A stretch of 36,760 nt of DNA. Origin: a virus. The notes beneath the pieces were generated by a model, which saw nothing but the letters and a program-made list of their open reading frames with translations, was not told where the DNA came from and searched no databases. Positions 1 to 6,351 of the stretch are shown one piece after another; the stretch's first letter is position 1, and every line of letters begins with the position of its first letter. The position numbers and the translations under genes were made by a program. The stretch is from positions 1-36,760 of IMG/VR virus record IMGVR_UViG_3300022200_000153. One strand, 5' to 3'.

Positions 1-128
1 GCGTGACTACGCACTAGGAGAATGAACCAATGACCAAAAACGAAACCCGAGCACTCATTGTGATGTGCATGACCGCCCTAGAGAATGTGGCCTCGGAGGC
101 CGTGATTAAGCATGAGCTAGGCCTGACC
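1..128. repeat. Left copy of imperfect terminal direct repeat
   Basis: The first 128 bases match the last 127 bases of the window with nine substitutions and one single-base indel. The first 27 bases are identical in both copies. They encode the end of a gene (reading RDYALGE then stop) whose full version lies at 36425-36658. The rest is the start of the next gene. The simplest reading is that the molecule or assembly is circular or terminally redundant and the two ends came from slightly different genomes. A tandem gene duplication is the alternative. Confidence 0.85.
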
Positions 129-221
129 AGTGAAGACCTAGACCGATTCTATGGGTTCCTGTGCGAGCAGGAAATGGTCCTGCACGGTACACACCCCGAC
201 TTTAAACAGGAGGACCAATGA
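30..221 (+). CDS. Small early protein of unknown function (63 aa)
   Basis: I do not recognise this gene. It encodes a 63-residue, acidic, probably alpha-helical protein without membrane segment or cysteine motif. An AGGAG ribosome site sits 9 nt before the ATG. Its stop overlaps the start of the next gene (ATGA), so it belongs to the rightward early operon and is probably translationally coupled. A second version of its first 33 codons ends the window, differing by seven silent and two amino-acid changes (V11E, L30R). That pattern of mostly silent change supports it being a real, selected protein. Confidence 0.7.
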   Translation: MTKNETRALIVMCMTALENVASEAVIKHELGLTSEDLDRFYGFLCEQEMVLHGTHPDFKQEDQ

Positions 222-610
222 CCCCTATAGAACACGCCATCATGACCCGCATGGAGATGAACGAGGCAAACGACTGTTCGGTGCTCGCGCTTGCCATGGC
301 CTGCCGTATTGACTACCACCTGTCCCATGTCGCATTGAAGATGGCAGGCAGGAAGAACAGGCAGGGGGTCTTCCCTGAGCATATCAAGAAGGCCACGGAG
401 CACCTTGGGTTTACCTTAGGTCCTGTGATCAGGCCAAAGCAGGCCAACGGGTCCAAGTACACGCCTAGAACCATAGCAGAACAGTTCCCCGCAGGCCGCT
501 ATCTAGCGTTCAGCAGGGGTCATGTGTTTGCACTGGTAGACGGTGAGGTGAGGGACTGGCACAAAGGCCGCAGGTATCATATAATCAAGGTTCAAGAAGT
601 AAAGGAATAA
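218..610 (+). CDS. Papain-fold-like cysteine peptidase-like early protein
   Basis: A 130-residue protein with the layout of small phage papain/C39-like proteins: an N-terminal NDCSVLALA segment with candidate nucleophile Cys20 at the start of a helix, then a GHVFALVDGEV strand pair with His102, and DW with Asp113 as candidate third residue. Many phages carry such short NDC...GH...DW proteins in early regions; their substrates are generally unknown. It could cleave a host or phage protein early in infection, or be an inactive relative. The start overlaps the previous stop (ATGA). Family assignment rests on motif reading only; the function is inferred. Confidence 0.55.
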   Translation: MTPIEHAIMTRMEMNEANDCSVLALAMACRIDYHLSHVALKMAGRKNRQGVFPEHIKKATEHLGFTLGPVIRPKQANGSKYTPRTIAEQFPAGRYLAFSRGHVFALVDGEVRDWHKGRRYHIIKVQEVKE

Positions 611-615
611 TCATC

Positions 616-828
616 ATGACAATTTTAGACACACCCGAGCAGATCAATGCTTTCCGTCTCGCAACCCTACGCACAGGCCTTCGTACCGAGATCAGGGGCC
701 TACGCATGACCAGAGGCCGTACGTGCTACGCTATACTCAAGGACATGGGGTACAAAGGTTCCCGTGCGAAGGTACTAGAGCAGGTCACTGCTGACGTAGA
801 GGCACTGAAGGAGGCCATAACAGCATGA
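616..828 (+). CDS. Small early protein of unknown function (70 aa)
   Basis: Encodes a basic, helical 70-residue protein. The central stretch (RGRTCYAILKDMGYKGSR) resembles a short conserved segment I recall from small proteins of other podoviruses, but no function is known to me. It starts after a short leader ending GGAATAATCATCATG. Very similar leaders occur before the genes at 4085 and 35717. Its stop overlaps the next start (ATGA). It has no cysteine pair and no membrane segment. Confidence 0.65.
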   Translation: MTILDTPEQINAFRLATLRTGLRTEIRGLRMTRGRTCYAILKDMGYKGSRAKVLEQVTADVEALKEAITA

Positions 829-1031
829 TAGAATCACCACGCACCTACTACATATCAACACGTACAAGTGCGGGGTGGCATCGTCTGCACCCTGAGAACT
901 ATCCCTCACTGGAGACCGCCACGGTCGGCCTAGAGAGGCACTTGGACAGTATGTTTTTCGAGCACGGGGAGATGATCCCTAGTGGAATTTTTCGCATCGT
1001 AAGGTGCAAACCAAGGAAGGTAACAAAATGA
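825..1031 (+). CDS. Small early protein of unknown function (68 aa)
   Basis: A 68-residue protein, unrecognised, with a beta-rich look (YYISTRTSAGWHRL near the N-terminus, FRIVRC near the C-terminus) and a basic tail. It overlaps both neighbours by the ATGA arrangement, which supports translation as part of the early operon. No catalytic motif or membrane segment is visible. Confidence 0.6.
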   Translation: MIESPRTYYISTRTSAGWHRLHPENYPSLETATVGLERHLDSMFFEHGEMIPSGIFRIVRCKPRKVTK

Positions 1032-1156
1032 CTTTTGAACTACTCATGAAGGCCCTGATGGTAGCCTCTGGTGTCGCCATCTTTTTCGCCCTAGGTGCGT
1101 TGTTCGCCGACTACCTAGAGTCTGTCTCTTATCGCAAGCGCAACAAAGGAAAGTAG
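1028..1156 (+). CDS. Tiny membrane protein (42 aa)
   Basis: A 42-codon reading frame whose start overlaps the previous stop (ATGA). Residues about 8-28 form one hydrophobic helix (ALMVASGVAIFFALGALF), followed by a short acidic stretch and a basic tail (SYRKRNKGK). This is the profile of a single-span inner-membrane protein with a cytoplasmic basic end. Such mini-proteins are common in phage early regions and often act on host membrane processes, but no specific role can be assigned. It is supported by operon spacing and hydrophobicity, not by homology. Confidence 0.5.
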   Translation: MTFELLMKALMVASGVAIFFALGALFADYLESVSYRKRNKGK

Positions 1157-1162
1157 GCCCCT

Positions 1163-1234
1163 ATGATCAACCCTGTGACTGTTTTTTACGGGTACATTAT
1201 CGCTGTATGTGTACTGTTTTTTATTTGGTTTTAA
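1163..1234 (+). CDS. Possible 23-aa membrane peptide
   Basis: A 23-codon frame, almost entirely one hydrophobic segment (FYGYIIAVCVLFFIWF), begins 6 nt after the previous stop and ends at the ribosome site of the next gene. Its composition is exactly that of a single transmembrane helix, and it fills a gap that otherwise has no gene. There is no strong Shine-Dalgarno sequence before it, so translation would depend on re-initiation from the upstream gene. It could also be a chance frame. Confidence 0.35.
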   Translation: MINPVTVFYGYIIAVCVLFFIWF

Positions 1235-1247
1235 AGGAGCACACACC

Positions 1248-1493
1248 ATGGAACTATTCAAAATATCCAAGCTGACGGGTATGCCACACGTCATGACCAT
1301 ACCACTGACTGAGCAGGCCTACGGCTACCTGTACAACCAGTGGAAGAACGAAAACCGCCTGATACAGGATGTGTTCTGTATGCTGAACGAGGACGAACGC
1401 GAGTTCATCATGAACGGCATCACGCCTGAGGAGTGGAAGTCAACATGGTTGGCATACGATGATTATCAACAAGAGGAGAAGGACAATGCATAG
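1248..1493 (+). CDS. Early protein of unknown function (81 aa)
   Basis: I chose the internal ATG because AAGGAG lies 9 nt before it; the longer in-frame version would begin inside the preceding mini-gene. The 81-residue product is acidic and helical (TEQAYGYLYNQWKNENRLIQDVF). The motif NEDEREFIMNGITPEEW is typical of small phage proteins that fold as a compact helical domain. Function is unknown. The leader AAGGAGCACACACCATG is identical to that before the gene at 36425. The end overlaps the next gene by 8 nt. Confidence 0.65.
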   Translation: MELFKISKLTGMPHVMTIPLTEQAYGYLYNQWKNENRLIQDVFCMLNEDEREFIMNGITPEEWKSTWLAYDDYQQEEKDNA

Positions 1494-1683
1494 CGACAAA
1501 CTACTGGGGGTCGTATTGGACCAGATACAGCAGGACATAAAGGACGGTGATGTAACGTCACTGTTCGATATGTTAGAGAACATAGACCACGACACACTGG
1601 TGGGCTTTCTGTCCTACAGCCGCCTTGACAGTGCCTTGGAGCAGGGGTTAATAACGGAGGAAGAACATGAACAAGTTGTATGA
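1486..1683 (+). CDS. Small acidic early protein (65 aa)
   Basis: The ATG follows AGGAGAAGGACA, a good ribosome site, so I prefer it to an upstream in-frame start. The 65-residue product is acidic and predicted helical, ending in a Glu-rich tail. It is not recognised. It overlaps both neighbours, as is usual in this operon. Confidence 0.6.
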   Translation: MHSDKLLGVVLDQIQQDIKDGDVTSLFDMLENIDHDTLVGFLSYSRLDSALEQGLITEEEHEQVV

Positions 1684-1954
1684 TCAAGTTGAGGAACTGT
1701 TAGACGAACACCATGAGAATGAGATAGGCCGTTTGTTGGGCGTCCCTGACAAAGACGTCAAGCTGACAGCTAGGGAAATTCGTAGCCACATAAAAGACTG
1801 GTGTCCAGAGCAGGTGTGCGAGGATGTATGGGCTATTTTTAGCCTGTGTCACAGCGCAGAGTACATCGACGCTGATGGTGAAAACCAAGGCTTTGACACC
1901 AAGGAAGAGGCAGTAGAGTACATAAAACAGGAGAAGATCAATGAGCACAGCTAG
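1667..1954 (+). CDS. Acidic early protein of unknown function (95 aa)
   Basis: A 95-residue acidic protein with GGAGG before the start. The middle reads as helix-turn elements (LTAREIRSHIKDWCPEQV). The C-terminal half (GFDTKEEAVEYIKQEK) resembles a short two-strand plus helix module seen in small phage proteins. Its function is unknown. It precedes thyX and overlaps its start by 14 nt. Confidence 0.6.
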   Translation: MNKLYDQVEELLDEHHENEIGRLLGVPDKDVKLTAREIRSHIKDWCPEQVCEDVWAIFSLCHSAEYIDADGENQGFDTKEEAVEYIKQEKINEHS

Positions 1955-2570
1955 TCTAGTCTGGGCCACACCAGATGCAGAGGACGTAATTGCCTACTGT
2001 GCCCGTGTGTCAAACCCTGACAACCAGAACAACGTTAAGACGGCCTTACGGCTTCTTAAGTACCTGAGAGACCATAAGCACTGGTCGCCCTTCGAGATGG
2101 CCTCTGTGTGCATGGAGATCAACACAACGAGGGACATTGCACGTCAGGTGCTCAGGCACAGGTCCTTCAGTTTCCAAGAGTTTAGCCAACGGTACGCTGA
2201 GAACCTAGGGTTCGAGGAACCTACAGCACCACGGCTACAGGACTACAAGAATCGACAGGCCAGTATTGAGGTTGATGATGAGTACTTGGACCAGTGGTGG
2301 AAGAGCGTACAGCTACGGATGGCAGGGGAATCAGAGTTTCTGTACAAGCAGGCACTGGACCGAGGGATAGCCAAGGAGGTTGCACGTAAGCTACTGCCTG
2401 AAGGTCTCACACAGTCTCGGCTGTACATGGCGGGCACTGTGCGCTCATGGTTACACTTCATTGAGGTACGTACAGGCCCTGAGACTCAGAAGGAGCACAG
2501 GGACCTTGCAAACCAGTGTCTGACCGTGTTACAATCAGTCTCACCCGCAATCTTTGGAGAAACCTCATGA
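1941..2570 (+). CDS. thyX: Flavin-dependent thymidylate synthase ThyX
   Basis: ThyX makes dTMP from dUMP with methylene-tetrahydrofolate as carbon donor and FAD/NADPH as reductant. The signature RHRxxSxxExSxR is complete: Arg72-His73-Arg74, Ser77, Glu80, Ser82, Arg84. The upstream HWSPFEM segment (His47) is also typical. At 209 residues the length is normal for a phage ThyX. Together with the class II ribonucleotide reductase further along the strand it lets the phage make thymidine nucleotides during replication. It sits among small early genes, with short overlaps on both sides. Confidence 0.97.
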   Translation: MSTASLVWATPDAEDVIAYCARVSNPDNQNNVKTALRLLKYLRDHKHWSPFEMASVCMEINTTRDIARQVLRHRSFSFQEFSQRYAENLGFEEPTAPRLQDYKNRQASIEVDDEYLDQWWKSVQLRMAGESEFLYKQALDRGIAKEVARKLLPEGLTQSRLYMAGTVRSWLHFIEVRTGPETQKEHRDLANQCLTVLQSVSPAIFGETS

Positions 2571-2701
2571 CAGTAATAGAATGGGCCGCAGTCACCATGA
2601 TCACTTTGTTCGGTGCCTTTGTAGGTGCCGCTTTTGGAGCGTGGTACATCATTGGCTTTTCGTTACTCCATTGTCCTAAAAACATCCCATCACTACTATG
2701 A
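2567..2701 (+). CDS. Small membrane protein (44 aa)
   Basis: The start is the ATG that overlaps the thyX stop, with GGAG 8 nt upstream; a longer GTG-started frame would run inside thyX. Residues about 5-32 are hydrophobic with small residues (WAAVTMITLFGAFVGAAFGAWYIIGF), consistent with one transmembrane helix containing GxxxG-like packing motifs. The stop overlaps the next start (ATGA). Function unknown; it is one of three membrane mini-genes in this early block. Confidence 0.55.
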   Translation: MTVIEWAAVTMITLFGAFVGAAFGAWYIIGFSLLHCPKNIPSLL

Positions 2702-2907
2702 ACGATTACAAATTTGTTGAGATGGTGTACGAAGACGGCGGTCCTTGCATGGACTGTATGCACAAGTACATCGAAGAAGAGACCTACCCCTACGGAGAAG
2801 GCACAGTAACCCAGAACTTCAGGGGTTGCCTAGTGCTAGACACAGGGTTTGGAGTGTGCGAAACTGCACAGAAATGGAAGGAGAGTGAGAATGGAGAAGA
2901 TCTTTGA
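2698..2907 (+). CDS. Small cysteine-containing protein (69 aa)
   Basis: A 69-residue acidic protein with four cysteines, Cys17-x2-Cys20 and later Cys44 and Cys54, which could bind one zinc ion. Not recognised. It overlaps the previous gene by ATGA and the next by 17 nt. The next gene's ribosome site lies within its last codons. Confidence 0.55.
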   Translation: MNDYKFVEMVYEDGGPCMDCMHKYIEEETYPYGEGTVTQNFRGCLVLDTGFGVCETAQKWKESENGEDL

Positions 2908-3343
2908 GCCGTTTATTGGACCCAACGGTTGGTACTGCCACTTTGAGGGCCACGTAGGTGTGGGTCTCACTAAGCAGGAAGCAGAACGTGAAGCAGTAAA
3001 CAAATACGACATAGCAATGGAGAAACACTATATGGGCACGATGAAAAACCAAGTGACAGCAGAGATGGAGATTACAGGCAACGACATTCATGAGGTCCTT
3101 GAGGCCCGTGGGAGACGCTACGGTGAGTACCATATGGTCGCTCAGTTATCACAGGCACTTAAGGAGGCACTACAGGTGTCGCCAAGCTGGGTGCACATGG
3201 AGCCTCATCAGCAGGAGTCTCTGGAGATGATCTGCAATAAAGTGTCTCGTATTTGCAACGGTGATCCGTTCTACGTAGACTCATGGCGTGACATAGCAGG
3301 CTATGCACAACTGGTGGTAAACGAACTGGAGAAGAGCCAATGA
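2891..3343 (+). CDS. DUF6378-like, possibly MazG-related phage protein
   Basis: A 150-residue protein. I chose the ATG preceded 7 nt earlier by AAGGAGA; the longer in-frame start lies inside the upstream gene. The C-terminal 80 residues (EVLEARGRRYGEY, then ESLEMICNKVSRICNGDP, then DSWRDIAGYAQL) match what I recall of DUF6378, a domain frequent in phage genomes. The spaced Glu/Lys/Asp residues over two helices resemble all-alpha NTP pyrophosphatases of the MazG class. A role in nucleotide-pool or ppGpp hydrolysis is therefore possible but not shown. It sits two genes downstream of thyX. Confidence 0.65.
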   Translation: MEKIFEPFIGPNGWYCHFEGHVGVGLTKQEAEREAVNKYDIAMEKHYMGTMKNQVTAEMEITGNDIHEVLEARGRRYGEYHMVAQLSQALKEALQVSPSWVHMEPHQQESLEMICNKVSRICNGDPFYVDSWRDIAGYAQLVVNELEKSQ

Positions 3344-3516
3344 CTAGAGAAGAATTACGTCAGGAACTAATGAAGGACACCACGGAGTACTGCTGTTACT
3401 GTGGTGGTGAAAAAACAACATTTATGTGCTGTCATGAAACCCACTTCGAGACCTTTTCTGACATGGCGGCATTCGCACAGGAGGACTTTCTAGACTACGA
3501 AATGGATAACCAATGA
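3340..3516 (+). CDS. Mini zinc-binding-like protein (58 aa)
   Basis: A 58-codon frame coupled to both neighbours by ATGA overlaps. It has a dense Cys/His cluster: Cys18, Cys19, Cys21, Cys30, Cys31, His32 and His35, spaced like a small zinc knuckle. The C-terminal half is acidic. Function is unknown; it could be a small regulator or inhibitor of a host protein. The call rests on overlap spacing and the Cys/His pattern. Confidence 0.5.
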   Translation: MTREELRQELMKDTTEYCCYCGGEKTTFMCCHETHFETFSDMAAFAQEDFLDYEMDNQ

Positions 3517-3656
3517 ACCTAGAGAAGTACGGCTATAGTAGTATAACTGGCGTCTGCTTTAATCCTTTTGGTGTAAAACCCAGAGAGATTCAAGAGGCGG
3601 CGGCTAAACTAAGGCATTATATTCTTGTTGACGATACAGAGGAGGCATTATTTTGA
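3513..3656 (+). CDS. Small hypothetical protein (47 aa)
   Basis: A 47-codon frame whose ATG overlaps the preceding stop. The product has a helical C-terminal half (REIQEAAAKLRHYILVDDTEEALF). Its last codons contain GGAGG, the ribosome site of the next gene, whose TTG start overlaps this stop. Not recognised. Confidence 0.4.
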   Translation: MNLEKYGYSSITGVCFNPFGVKPREIQEAAAKLRHYILVDDTEEALF

Positions 3657-3814
3657 AAGAACACATGAAGAAGATGTCACTGACACAGGCCTATCACCTG
3701 ATTGCCATGTACAAGATATGGCCTGCCGCACAACTGACAACCGATCAACTGACTGAATTAGTGGAGGCATACAAGACGATAAAACAAGACAGAGAATCAA
3801 AACAGACCACTTAG
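3653..3814 (+). CDS. Small hypothetical protein, probable TTG start (53 aa)
   Basis: GGAGG lies 7 nt before a TTG that overlaps the upstream stop. The nearest in-frame ATG (3665) is 19 nt from that site, so the TTG is the better start. The product is basic and helical (SLTQAYHLIAMYKIWPAAQL). Its TAG stop is part of a 12-bp palindrome (3812-3823). Unrecognised; an early-operon member by position. Confidence 0.45.
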   Translation: MKEHMKKMSLTQAYHLIAMYKIWPAAQLTTDQLTELVEAYKTIKQDRESKQTT

Positions 3815-3823
3815 GTATACCTA
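3812..3823. promoter_or_regulatory. Perfect 12-bp palindrome TAGGTATACCTA, operator-like
   Basis: TAGGTATACCTA is a perfect inverted repeat, and it is followed at once by a partial copy, GGTATAGG. It lies in the short gap between two early genes. Short palindromes with a flanking half-site can be repressor or nuclease sites, but no binding protein is known here. Confidence 0.3.
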
Positions 3824-3851
3824 GGTATAGGTAGACGCCTAAAAACGCAAC

Positions 3852-3873
3852 AGAGGCCGTTCTGAGGCCTTTT
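3852..3873 (+). terminator. Weak terminator-like hairpin
   Basis: AGGCC and GGCCT pair around a 7-nt loop, extendable by one wobble and one A-T pair, and four T residues follow. The stem is short and the T run is interrupted by the next ribosome site (AGGAGG). It would at most attenuate transcription from the early operon. Confidence 0.3.
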
Positions 3874-3884
3874 AGGAGGACTTT

Positions 3885-4046
3885 ATGAGATGTGTGGCTT
3901 GCAACAAAGCACTGAGTGACAAAGAATCGACGTTCAAGAACCTGCAAGGCGACTACATGGATATGTGTTTCGACTGCCTACCTTATGTTTTCGACTCTTT
4001 TGAAGGTGATAACGAAGAAGATGTTGACAAGGAGGAAAAACCATGA
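3885..4046 (+). CDS. Mini zinc-ribbon protein (53 aa)
   Basis: A 53-codon frame preceded by TAGGAGG. It has Cys3-x2-Cys6 and Cys28-x2-Cys31, the spacing of a minimal zinc ribbon, followed by a strongly acidic tail (EGDNEEDVDKEE). Zinc ribbon plus acidic tail suits a small protein that binds nucleic acid or a host polymerase subunit, but that is speculation. The last 23 nt of the gene contain the -35 box and spacer of a strong rightward promoter, so its end is constrained twice. Confidence 0.55.
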   Translation: MRCVACNKALSDKESTFKNLQGDYMDMCFDCLPYVFDSFEGDNEEDVDKEEKP

Positions 4047-4052
4047 TACAAT
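4024..4052 (+). promoter_or_regulatory. Strong sigma70 promoter for SSB/replication operon
   Basis: TTGACA (4024-4029), a 17-nt spacer ending in TGA (extended -10 motif), then TACAAT (4047-4052). Only one base of the two hexamers departs from consensus. Transcription would begin near 4059 and lead into the small basic gene at 4085, ssb and primase-helicase. It belongs to a set of five look-alike sites in this genome. Confidence 0.85.
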
Positions 4053-4084
4053 AAATACATAAGGTAGCTAAAGGGATAATCATT

Positions 4085-4264
4085 ATGAATAATAAACCTA
4101 AGGAAAGAAACTACATAAAGAAATACATGGATCTACTCCATAGGAGTAAACCCTATGTTTCCCCTAAGAAAGAGTACAAAAGGAGTAAACTTAAGAGTTC
4201 CCTTAAGGTGGAGGTCTATCAAGAACTTGACGATGATGTCTCTTCAAAGACCCCCAAATCCTAA
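4085..4264 (+). CDS. Small very basic protein (59 aa)
   Basis: A 59-codon frame with about one third Lys/Arg in its first 42 residues (KKYMDLLHRSKPY, PKKEYKRSKLK), ending in an acidic, Ser-rich tail. It is the first gene after a strong promoter, with an initiation region resembling those at 616 and 35717. A nucleic-acid-binding role is possible. It is not recognised by family. Confidence 0.5.
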   Translation: MNNKPKERNYIKKYMDLLHRSKPYVSPKKEYKRSKLKSSLKVEVYQELDDDVSSKTPKS

Positions 4265-4311
4265 GTACTGTTTCTTTTTCAACCAAGTCCACGATCTTAC
4301 AGGAGGTAATC

Positions 4312-4692
4312 ATGGCAAATTCTAACTACACTAACGGCACAGCCGCTTTCGTCAACTTATTAGAGACCGACAAGTACAACGGTCAGGACACAGGCAAGTA
4401 CTCCATCACCCTAACCATGGATGAGGACGAAGCCACAGCGCTAGAGAACATGGGCATCAAGCTCAAGGAGTACCAAGGCAAGGCCCAACGCAAGTTCTCC
4501 ACCAAGTACCAAGTACCTGTGTATGACCCTGAGGGCAACGAGATCGACACAGCAGACCTGCGCTACGGTTCCAAGGTACGACTGAAGTGGGCAGAAGGTC
4601 GCCCTCACCCTGTACATGGTGTGTCCACATACCTGTCAGCAGTCAAGGTCATTGAGTTTGCTGAGAAAGCGGAGACTTCTGAGGAATTTTAA
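4312..4692 (+). CDS. Single-stranded DNA-binding protein, gp2.5-like
   Basis: A 126-residue protein placed directly before primase-helicase. It has alternating strands and basic/aromatic stretches consistent with an OB fold (residues about 8-115), and an acidic C-terminal tail ending in Phe (EKAETSEEF). An acidic tail with a terminal aromatic residue is the hallmark of T7 gp2.5-type proteins, where it contacts polymerase and helicase. It is shorter than T7 gp2.5 (232 aa). AGGAGG precedes the start. Its role is to coat ssDNA at the fork and in recombination. Assignment rests on tail, size and position. Confidence 0.75.
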   Translation: MANSNYTNGTAAFVNLLETDKYNGQDTGKYSITLTMDEDEATALENMGIKLKEYQGKAQRKFSTKYQVPVYDPEGNEIDTADLRYGSKVRLKWAEGRPHPVHGVSTYLSAVKVIEFAEKAETSEEF

Positions 4693-4698
4693 GACAAC

Positions 4699-4712
4699 GG
4701 GGCTTCGGCCCC
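4699..4712 (+). other. GGGGC-TTCG-GCCCC hairpin after ssb
   Basis: A 5-bp all-GC stem closed by a C(UUCG)G tetraloop, among the most stable RNA hairpins known. It sits between ssb and primase-helicase. No T run follows, so it is not a standard terminator. It more likely protects the 3' end of ssb mRNA or separates translation of the two genes. Confidence 0.6.
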
Positions 4713-4728
4713 AACTTAAGGTAAAAGA

Positions 4729-6351
4729 ATGCAAAAGCATAAAACTGAAGCTAATTTTGTAAAACATGAGCCATGTCCTAAGTGTGACTCAAAAGATAAT
4801 CTCGCGAGGTATGATGATGGGCACGGCTATTGTTTTGGGTGTAATAGTTATTTTCCTTCAGGGGAAGAAGCACAAGTAATGGATTTTCCTACGTCTCGAA
4901 CCTTCGAGCAGTTAGGAGTAGTAGCGGCTATCACAGACCGCAAGATCTCTCTGGAGACCGCCAAGAAGTACGGCGTCACCACTGAGTTCAAGGTCGGTAG
5001 CGCAGACGCTATGAAGCAGTACTACCCGTACTACGACAACAAGGGTACACAGTGTGGTCAAAAGGTCCGTGTGGTTCGTGACAAACGGTTCACAACCAGT
5101 GGCGACATGAAGGCTAACACTTTATTTGGTCAACAACTTTTTAATAATGAGGGTAAATATGTCACAGTGGTTGAAGGTGAGCTTGACGCGCTTGCGGGGT
5201 ATGAGCTACTCGGTTCGCGCTGGCCTGTGGTTAGCGTCTCTAAGGGTGCGGCTGGCGCTAAAAAGGATTTCCAACGCAATCTGGAATGGCTGGAAGGCTT
5301 TGAGAACGTAATCATTGCATTTGATGCGGATGAAGCTGGAAGAATCGCCGCAGAGGAGTGCGCCCAGATCCTGTCGCCCAACAAGGCCAAGATCGTCAAC
5401 TTTGAAGAGTTCAAGGATGCCAGTGACTACCTGAAGCATGGTAAGGCCAAGGCATTCATGCAGGAGTGGTGGAACGCCAAGTCTTACATCATCACTGGTG
5501 TTATCACACTGGCTGACGCATGGGAAGACTTCCTGCGCCGAGGCAAAGAGAAGATCATTCCGTTCCCTGAGTCCTTTGGGCAGCTGAACCAGATGATGAA
5601 TGGCGGTATTGTAGCTGGTGAGATCACTGTGCTCGGTGCGTTGACAAGTGTTGGTAAGACCACCATGGTTAACGAGATTGTCTACCATCTTTGGAAGAAC
5701 ACAGACCTAAATATTGGCTGTGCATTCCTAGAGGCTGACCCCGGCGAAGCAGTTCAGAACCTGTTGACAATACACAACAACATGAACTTCTCTCTCGAAA
5801 ACATGGAGGACCATGATCTTGAGAAGTACAAGTCCGACATCATCACAGACGGTCGCATCTTCCTGTATGATCACTTCGGTGCCGGAGACCCAGATGAGAT
5901 TTTCTTGAAGTTGCGGAGCATGGTCAAAGGTAACGGTTGTCGTATCTTGATTATCGACCCGTTACAGGCAGGTGTCTCCAACAACGGCAACGATGTGATT
6001 GATGACTTCATGGATCGACTGCTGAAGCTGGCTAAAGAGACCAATGTGGCTATCCTTGTGGTGTCTCATATGCGTAAGCCTAGCGCTACACAGCCCCACA
6101 ACGTGTCTGAGTATGACCTAAAGGGGTCAGGTAGTATCAACCAGATCGCCTTCAACACGATTCTCTTGAGCCGTGATAAGATGGCAGAGGGAGATTACGC
6201 AAAGAACAGTACCTTCGTGCAGCTTGTGAAGTGCCGTAGGACTGGACAGACAGGGCCAGCAGGTTGGTTATACTATAATCAGGTAACAGGACGGTTAGAG
6301 GCTGGAGTATCACCAGAGCTGAAAGCGGCTTCAGGAGAAGATGAGTTCTGA
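4729..6351 (+). CDS. DNA primase-helicase, T7 gp4-like
   Basis: A bifunctional 540-residue replication protein. An N-terminal zinc-binding domain has Cys16-x2-Cys19 and Cys35-x2-Cys38. A TOPRIM primase domain follows, with VVEGELDALAG (Glu149, Asp153) and FDADEAG (Asp199, Asp201). The C-terminal hexameric helicase domain has Walker A GALTSVGKTT (Lys310), Walker B ILIIDP, and a VVSHMRKP segment like motif H3. The length is close to T7 gp4A (566 aa). The acidic tail ending in Phe (GEDEF) parallels the polymerase-binding tail of T7 gp4. It would unwind DNA 5'-3' and lay primers for the family A polymerase encoded two genes downstream. Confidence 0.95.
   Translation: MQKHKTEANFVKHEPCPKCDSKDNLARYDDGHGYCFGCNSYFPSGEEAQVMDFPTSRTFEQLGVVAAITDRKISLETAKKYGVTTEFKVGSADAMKQYYPYYDNKGTQCGQKVRVVRDKRFTTSGDMKANTLFGQQLFNNEGKYVTVVEGELDALAGYELLGSRWPVVSVSKGAAGAKKDFQRNLEWLEGFENVIIAFDADEAGRIAAEECAQILSPNKAKIVNFEEFKDASDYLKHGKAKAFMQEWWNAKSYIITGVITLADAWEDFLRRGKEKIIPFPESFGQLNQMMNGGIVAGEITVLGALTSVGKTTMVNEIVYHLWKNTDLNIGCAFLEADPGEAVQNLLTIHNNMNFSLENMEDHDLEKYKSDIITDGRIFLYDHFGAGDPDEIFLKLRSMVKGNGCRILIIDPLQAGVSNNGNDVIDDFMDRLLKLAKETNVAILVVSHMRKPSATQPHNVSEYDLKGSGSINQIAFNTILLSRDKMAEGDYAKNSTFVQLVKCRRTGQTGPAGWLYYNQVTGRLEAGVSPELKAASGEDEF

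Noticed and set aside
5206-5688. 160-codon minus-strand frame within primase-helicase
   Set aside because: It lies opposite a gene with full catalytic motifs and has no context of its own; a shadow frame.
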